Positions 13,832-17,788 of a stretch of DNA of 17,788 nucleotides are shown here, in pieces (within the stretch, counting starts at the first letter, position 1; every line of letters begins with the position of its first letter). The stretch is from JADJLQ01 sp034439915 (GTDB lineage Bacteria; Bacteroidota; Bacteroidia; Chitinophagales; Saprospiraceae): the NCBI GenBank assembly GCA_034439915.1, contig JAWXBI010000130.1, positions 1 to 17,788 of the forward strand. Direction: 5' to 3'. The notes below the pieces were generated by a model. The model had not been told where the DNA came from, made no database searches, and worked only from the letters and a program-made list of their open reading frames with translations. The translations under genes and the position numbers were made by a program.

Positions 13832-13859
13832 TGACTGCAGCCAAAACTCATTGTATACT
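13831..13859 (+). promoter_or_regulatory. Promoter of the blaI-M56-PDZ cluster
   Basis: TTGACT (13831-13836), a 17-bp spacer and TATACT (13854-13859) resemble a classic sigma70 promoter. TATACTTG (13854-13861) is also one base from the Bacteroidota TAnnTTTG box. Operator 1 abuts its upstream end and operator 2 starts 4 bp after the -10, covering the expected +1. Occupancy of either site should block polymerase. Confidence 0.6.
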
Positions 13860-13863
13860 TGTG

Positions 13864-13881
13864 ATACGAAATCATTCGTAT
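13864..13881. promoter_or_regulatory. BlaI operator 2 (7-bp perfect inverted repeat)
   Basis: ATACGAA (13864-13870), spacer ATCA, TTCGTAT (13875-13881): the same core and 4-bp spacer as operator 1, with centres 56 bp apart. It overlaps the predicted transcription start and lies 16 bp before the blaI ATG. Confidence 0.75.
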
Positions 13882-13897
13882 TAAAATATTTAGTTTG

Positions 13898-14290
13898 ATG
13901 AAAAAACAAATTAAGCCTACAGAAAGTGAACTGGCCATCCTCCAGATCTTATGGCAGGCAGGGCCCCAGCCCGTAAGGGTGGTCAATGAATTGCTGGCCA
14001 ATAACAGTGGTTCGGAGATTGGGTATACCACGACTTTGAAATTGATGCAAATCATGACCGAAAAAGGATTGCTGAAACGGAATACGGACCAACGCAGTCA
14101 TATTTATGAACCTACTGTAAAAGAACACGAGACCCAACAAAACCTGCTCAGTGAGTTTTTGCACGCTACTTACCGCGGCTCGGCCAGCACCCTGGTCATG
14201 CAGGCCCTTGGTCAATATAAAGCCAGCAAAGATGAGCTGAATATGATCAAAGCATTCATCAATAACCTGGAATCTTCCTCTAAAAAATAA
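13898..14290 (+). CDS. blaI: BlaI/MecI-family transcriptional repressor
   Basis: This 130-residue winged-helix repressor carries the BlaI/MecI/CopY signature: PTESELAILQILWQAGPQPV at 7-26, VRVVNELL, then GYTTTLKLMQIMTEKGLL as the recognition helix and following segment, then a wing (RNTDQRSHIYEPTV). A C-terminal dimerisation part follows, with SASTLVMQALG, which in the family contains the region cut by the sensor protease. I start it at ATG 13898 instead of the in-frame TTG one codon earlier. It binds DNA as a dimer, and two matching dyads lie in its own promoter, so autoregulation is expected. The M56 peptidase gene begins 15 bp after its stop, the standard repressor/sensor arrangement. Confidence 0.93.
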   Translation: MKKQIKPTESELAILQILWQAGPQPVRVVNELLANNSGSEIGYTTTLKLMQIMTEKGLLKRNTDQRSHIYEPTVKEHETQQNLLSEFLHATYRGSASTLVMQALGQYKASKDELNMIKAFINNLESSSKK

Positions 14291-14305
14291 TATAAATCTC
14301 TCGCC

Positions 14306-16573
14306 ATGATCTCTTCCCTGTTTTCCAATCAACAACAACTCTTGCAAGCCTGGGTATGGGCAATGTTACATTCCGTATGGATAGGATTGGTACTCGCCTT
14401 TATATATTATACTTATCTCGGATTAAAACCAGGTGCTTCATCCAAAACCAAATACCGCGTAGGTATTTCATTAATGACCCTTTTACCGGTAAGTGTACTG
14501 ATCGCCTTTATTTTTTCCATACCGGAGCAAGCCCCGGTTCACCTTTCTATGGCGACTTCCGGCGGAGGGGTATTCACCACCTCTTCTGCAACCGTTTCAA
14601 CTCAAGGTAACAACCTGCCTGTTATTTTAAGCTGGATGTCACAGATCGAGCAGCACGTTCAAATAATATTTTTATTGTGGAGCCTGGGGGTAGTTATGTT
14701 CAGCATCCGGATGGCCATGGGTTACCATCAGATCTACCGGTTGAGGTCCCAATCCATATCTATTGAGGTTCCCCGGGTCATCGACACCTTTAAAAAATTA
14801 TTGACCAAGTCCGGTTTATCGGAAAAAATAGCTTTAGTCAGTAGTCCTAAAGTAGACATACCACTGACTATCGGCCACCTCAAACCCATGATATTATTAC
14901 CTATTGGGTTGATCAACCGACTCAGCCCGGAAGAAACCCAGGCTATCCTGGCCCATGAAATTGCCCATATTCTCCGCAAGGACTATCTTCAGAATCTTTT
15001 AATTTCGACCCTGGAGATCCTCTTCTTTTATCATCCTTCCGTGTGGTGGTTTTCCGCTACCATCAAAACCATCCGGGAACAGTGTTGTGATGACATTGCC
15101 CTGGAACTAGGGGCTGAGCGGATAGCATTGTCCAAGGCCCTTATCCAACTGGAAGAAAACACCCCAGGTCCAGCTTTTGCGCTGGCTTTCGCCCATAAAA
15201 ATCAATTGTTGAATCGTATTCAGCGTTTGTTTCAACACCCCGGGCAAGGCACCTTGCGCAACGAATATAGTATGAGCAGAAGCCAGGCGCCCTTATTGAT
15301 TTGCGGTATTGCGATGGTCTGGCTGATGACCAATCCACTGGCAGGAATGAATGCTTCTATGGATATGATGAGACTATCTAAAAGTTTTATCTGGGACCGG
15401 GTAACTGCTCCGACAGATACTGTGAAACCTAAGTCCAGGATTGAAAAGATCTCTCGTGATAATGGCAAACAAAAAATCGAACTCAGCCTGGAAAACAAAA
15501 AGATCAAGGAACTGAAAGTGGACGAAAAAGTGATCCCACCAGCTGAATATGACAAGTATAAAATGGAAACTGAGGCCTTACAAAAAGAATTAGCAGAAAT
15601 TGAGATGCCAGTGCGAAAGACAAGGACTTTACGCGATTTTGACGAACAAGGCGAATTCGAGTTCAGATTTAAAGATTCTTTTGACATGGCTCCCCGGGTA
15701 TTTTCGGGAACGATGGGAGGCCGTCCAAGGGCATTCAGTTTTTCACCTAAGGCCCCGCTCAGGTCCGGTGACGGGCATGAATTCTGGTTTGGAGATAGTA
15801 GTGGAAGCAAAGCTAAAAACTTCTTCTATTATGACGGTGAATCCCCTCCTTGGCGGGGGCAAGGCGGAGGCACGCATTGGATTTTTCAAGGCGATACATC
15901 AGGTATGCTGATCGACGGCGATCAACTGATTATAAAGGATAAAAAAAGCAATATCATCATTGACCTTGGGGACAAAACCAAAGGCAAAGGAGTGTATAAA
16001 CTAATCAGGCCGGGTGGCAGCGGATGGGCACCGGAGATTGGAATGCATGGTTTGTATAATCTGGATCATGTATTGCCCGATGGTGAAAAACTCAGGACAA
16101 AAATCAGGATTAATGCAGAAGAACTGGAGGAATTGGCTAAAAAACAACATCATCTGGACCAGGATTTGTTCAGGGAAATGGAATGGAAAGTCAAAGAACA
16201 AATGCAAAAATTAAAGTCACTGGAAAAAATGCAACACGGGTTGATGGAAAAATTAGGAGACGGCGAGTTTAAATCGCTACGCGGACTTCGATCCCTGTCT
16301 CCTGATCAGGATGGCGCTGTATTTGGGCTGTCACGGAAAAGCAACCTTCAGGAGGCCATAGAGCAAAAACTCGTCAAAGACGGTTTTCTTGGTTCTGCTA
16401 AAAACTACGAATTTAAAATCAGTGCTAAAGAATTGAAAATAAACGGTAAAAAACAAGATGACAAATCTTACAATCAATTTAAATCCATTGTAGAGGATTA
16501 TACCGGAATTGAACTTGAGGACGGTGCTATGATTAGCTTTAGCGGCACCCTTAAAGACGCCGATCGAAAATAA
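14306..16573 (+). CDS. BlaR1-like M56 metallopeptidase with long C-terminal extension
   Basis: This 755-residue membrane protease is the presumed signal-activated partner of BlaI. Transmembrane stretches lie near 18-38, 52-72, 118-136 and 328-345. The zinc site is H217-E-I-A-H221, with E258 in REQCCDD as the probable third ligand; a hydrophobic stretch (ISTLEILFFYHPSVWWF) lies between. After the last membrane segment, about 400 residues (350-755) are hydrophilic and charged, with a helical, Lys/Glu-rich part (374-430), a glycine- and aromatic-rich middle (475-560) and a final globular-looking segment (FLGSAKNYEFKISAKELKIN onward). No penicillin-binding sensor domain (STxK serine fold) is present, unlike MecR1/BlaR1, so beta-lactam sensing cannot be assumed. 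The family is known to cleave its cognate repressor; here that is inferred from operon context. Confidence 0.9.
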   Translation: MISSLFSNQQQLLQAWVWAMLHSVWIGLVLAFIYYTYLGLKPGASSKTKYRVGISLMTLLPVSVLIAFIFSIPEQAPVHLSMATSGGGVFTTSSATVSTQGNNLPVILSWMSQIEQHVQIIFLLWSLGVVMFSIRMAMGYHQIYRLRSQSISIEVPRVIDTFKKLLTKSGLSEKIALVSSPKVDIPLTIGHLKPMILLPIGLINRLSPEETQAILAHEIAHILRKDYLQNLLISTLEILFFYHPSVWWFSATIKTIREQCCDDIALELGAERIALSKALIQLEENTPGPAFALAFAHKNQLLNRIQRLFQHPGQGTLRNEYSMSRSQAPLLICGIAMVWLMTNPLAGMNASMDMMRLSKSFIWDRVTAPTDTVKPKSRIEKISRDNGKQKIELSLENKKIKELKVDEKVIPPAEYDKYKMETEALQKELAEIEMPVRKTRTLRDFDEQGEFEFRFKDSFDMAPRVFSGTMGGRPRAFSFSPKAPLRSGDGHEFWFGDSSGSKAKNFFYYDGESPPWRGQGGGTHWIFQGDTSGMLIDGDQLIIKDKKSNIIIDLGDKTKGKGVYKLIRPGGSGWAPEIGMHGLYNLDHVLPDGEKLRTKIRINAEELEELAKKQHHLDQDLFREMEWKVKEQMQKLKSLEKMQHGLMEKLGDGEFKSLRGLRSLSPDQDGAVFGLSRKSNLQEAIEQKLVKDGFLGSAKNYEFKISAKELKINGKKQDDKSYNQFKSIVEDYTGIELEDGAMISFSGTLKDADRK

Positions 16574-16590
16574 ATACCATATTATTCCTA

Positions 16591-16598
16591 TACTTTTG
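16591..16598 (+). promoter_or_regulatory. Candidate -7 box for the PDZ-protein gene
   Basis: TACTTTTG fits TAnnTTTG exactly, 20 bp before the PDZ-protein ATG. The PDZ gene may therefore be expressed on its own as well as from the blaI promoter. No matching upstream TTTG was seen. Confidence 0.35.
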
Positions 16599-16618
16599 CA
16601 AAAAACTAAATCACAACC

Positions 16619-17335
16619 ATGAAATTTATATACTCGCTAATCTGCCTGCTGGCTATCTTTAACCTGGCAGTTGGCCAGTCTGCTCCCGTTAAAAAAGAAA
16701 AAAAAGTGGTGACCATTGAAAAGTCCACAGATAAAGATGGCAATGAAGTCATCGAAAAAAAAATCCTGGAGGGCGATGCCGTTAAAAATGAAAAAATCAT
16801 AGAGGATGGCAAGGTCATCCGCATTACGATTGATAGCCTGGGCAATAAAAAAGAAATCATCATTAATAAAAACACCAACGATATCCGTATCGCCGATGAG
16901 GACGACGACGATGAAGATGGAATTTCCATATTTGGAAGCGGATCAAATAACTACACCGAGCGTACCGTCACCATAAAGAAAAATGATGACGGGACCGTAG
17001 AAATTAAAGAAAAATCAGGCAGGGACCACCACATCAACTTTAAAGTAGACAGCACCGAAGCGAAGAAACCTAATATCGGGGTCATGCTGAATGACGACCT
17101 GAAGATTACCGATCTCGTCAAAGGAGGAGCGGCTGAAGAAGGCGGTCTGGAGTCCGGTGATGTATTGACCCATATCGAGGGAACATTCATTACGGATTAT
17201 ACTCATCTGAAAGAAATCATCCTTAAGAAAAAAATAGGTGATGTGGTATCCATCACTTACCTGAGAGACCGCAAAGAAATAAAATCCAACATCACCCTAA
17301 AAGGGGGAAGTACACGAATTTATTTTAACAGATAA
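16619..17335 (+). CDS. Exported PDZ-domain protein
   Basis: This 238-residue protein has a signal peptide (MKFIYSLICLLAIFNLAVGQ, cleavage near 20), so it acts outside the cytoplasm. Residues 25-90 are Lys/Glu-rich with repeated short beta-like strands (VTIEKSTDKDGNEVIEKK), followed by an acidic DEDDDDED tract (93-100). A C-terminal PDZ domain covers about 150-228: PNIGVMLNDDLKITDLVKGG, AAEEGGLESGDVLTHIEG, then LKEIILKKKIGDVVSITYLR. No protease domain accompanies the PDZ, so it is a binding module, perhaps for exposed C-termini of other proteins. It lies 45 bp after the M56 gene, in the same orientation. A role as accessory sensor or substrate-presenter for the peptidase is plausible but only inferred. 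Confidence 0.85.
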   Translation: MKFIYSLICLLAIFNLAVGQSAPVKKEKKVVTIEKSTDKDGNEVIEKKILEGDAVKNEKIIEDGKVIRITIDSLGNKKEIIINKNTNDIRIADEDDDDEDGISIFGSGSNNYTERTVTIKKNDDGTVEIKEKSGRDHHINFKVDSTEAKKPNIGVMLNDDLKITDLVKGGAAEEGGLESGDVLTHIEGTFITDYTHLKEIILKKKIGDVVSITYLRDRKEIKSNITLKGGSTRIYFNR

Positions 17336-17385
17336 TATTAATACCTGGTTAAAAATATAAGTATTAATGTTAAGGTAATATCTGA

Positions 17386-17414
17386 TGCAACCTTTGTAAT
17401 TAATATTACGTCTC
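17386..17414 (+). promoter_or_regulatory. ECF-sigma-like promoter pattern
   Basis: TGCAACC (17386-17392) and CGTCTC (17409-17414) are spaced 16 bp apart, matching the AAC ... CGTC pattern of extracytoplasmic-function sigma promoters. No ORF of more than about 20 codons follows on the plus strand in this window, so it may drive an RNA or be an orphan. Confidence 0.4.
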
Positions 17415-17419
17415 TAATT

Positions 17420-17651
17420 AAAGTAGATCCCAATAGCTGAATAACCAAATCAATTTACTCTAAGAATGAAATATTGACACCTTTAAAATCAGGGTCAATA
17501 TGAATTACTGCTCTGCAGGATAAATAATCCGCCTTGGACATGCTTTGCCATGATCCGTCATCGGGAGGTTGTTTATTACAATTATGGATTTAGTGAGTCT
17601 TTTCATATAACCCTGGCTTTTATCTAAAGTGAATAAAACCGGGGTTTTTTT
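17420..17651 (+). ncRNA. Possible small RNA between ECF-like promoter and hairpin terminator
   Basis: The stretch lies between a promoter-like pattern and a terminator-like hairpin and contains no substantial ORF (the longest ATG frame I find is about 17 codons, from 17541). It can form local stems: ATTGAC with GTCAAT at 17473-17478 and 17494-17499, and a CATG/CATG stem near 17539-17552. The inferred length is about 230 nt. I recognise no known RNA family. Confidence 0.25.
17609..17651 (+). terminator. Intrinsic terminator-like hairpin
   Basis: AACCCTGG (17609-17616) pairs with CCGGGGTT (17639-17646), an 8-bp stem with one G-U and a 22-nt loop, directly followed by more T residues (six in a row from 17645). 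It is about 270 bp after the PDZ gene, so it might end that transcript or the putative small RNA. Confidence 0.45.
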
Positions 17652-17690
17652 ATTAGTAGATAGCCGGTTAGTGGACAGTGGTTAGTTGAA

Positions 17691-17788
17691 AATCGAATAA
17701 ATCGATCCGATGCGTCGGATCACTCGAATAAATCGAATAAATCGAATAAATCGATCCGATGCGTCGGATCACTCGAATAAATCGAATA
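17691..17788. repeat. 49-bp tandem repeat with embedded hairpin, running off the window
   Basis: A perfect hairpin, GATCCGATGCGTCGGATC, occurs at 17704-17721 and again at 17753-17770, a 49-bp period. Between the copies lie tandem 9-bp units TCGAATAAA (three), and the same 9-mer precedes the first and follows the second. The flank at 17660-17688 has looser GGTTAGT/GGACAGT repeats. The array continues past the window end, so its full size is unknown. It is non-coding in all frames I checked. Confidence 0.85.

Noticed and set aside
15232..15810. 192-codon minus-strand ORF inside the M56 gene
   Set aside because: Serine/leucine-rich antisense of the Lys/Glu-rich tail, a typical shadow frame.
17691..17788. 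CRISPR array
   Set aside because: Intervening sequences are themselves repeats, no unique spacers, and no cas genes nearby.

Overview
The window looks like a chromosomal segment from a Bacteroidota bacterium, probably of the Saprospiria/Saprospiraceae type; the species cannot be named from the sequence. The grounds are a TonB-dependent receptor with an N-terminal carboxypeptidase-regulatory-like domain, DUF4249 lipoproteins, a BlaI/M56 (BlaR1-like) pair without a penicillin-binding sensor, very weak Shine-Dalgarno sequences, and several TAnnTTTG -7 promoter boxes close to start codons. No rRNA, tRNA or CRISPR array was seen.

Layout. Positions 1-864 are a graveyard. They hold the 3' end of a peptidyl-arginine/agmatine deiminase gene (minus strand), cut off by the end of an IS21-family element of which only the terminal repeats and the first ~90 codons of istA survive. 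Then come a voltage-gated-type K+ channel with a C-terminal zinc ribbon (865-1704, minus) and ~570 bp with no convincing gene. Next are a nitroreductase-family protein (2274-2996), two tandem paralogous exported proteins of unknown function (3017-3721, 3837-4532), and a convergent LLM-class flavin-dependent oxidoreductase (4546-5589, minus).

The central block (5671-12148) is a TonB-dependent receptor followed by a tandem family of DUF4249 lipoproteins. Two genes are of one subtype (A1 8092-9144, A2 9791-10843) and two of another (B1 9212-9761, B2 11099-12148), in the order A-B-A-B. B1 has lost about 170 codons by internal deletion and is frameshifted. Beyond B2, on the opposite strand, is a short relic of a second TonB-dependent receptor barrel (about 12215-12364). 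This block is the most promising place for under-described biology: one receptor with several paralogous, cysteine-conserving surface-lipoprotein candidates, expanded by block duplication and partly decayed.

The right part holds a DUF1835 protein (12600-13355), a small SH3b-domain protein (13383-13667, minus), and a three-gene BlaI / M56 peptidase / PDZ-protein cluster (13898-17335). The promoter of that cluster carries two clear inverted-repeat operators flanking TTGACT-N17-TATACT, which predicts BlaI autoregulation. After it, an ECF-sigma-like promoter pattern (17386-17414) faces a hairpin with a T-run (17609-17651) with no sizeable ORF between, a possible ~230-nt small RNA. The window ends inside a 49-bp tandem repeat built from a perfect hairpin and 9-bp TCGAATAAA units.
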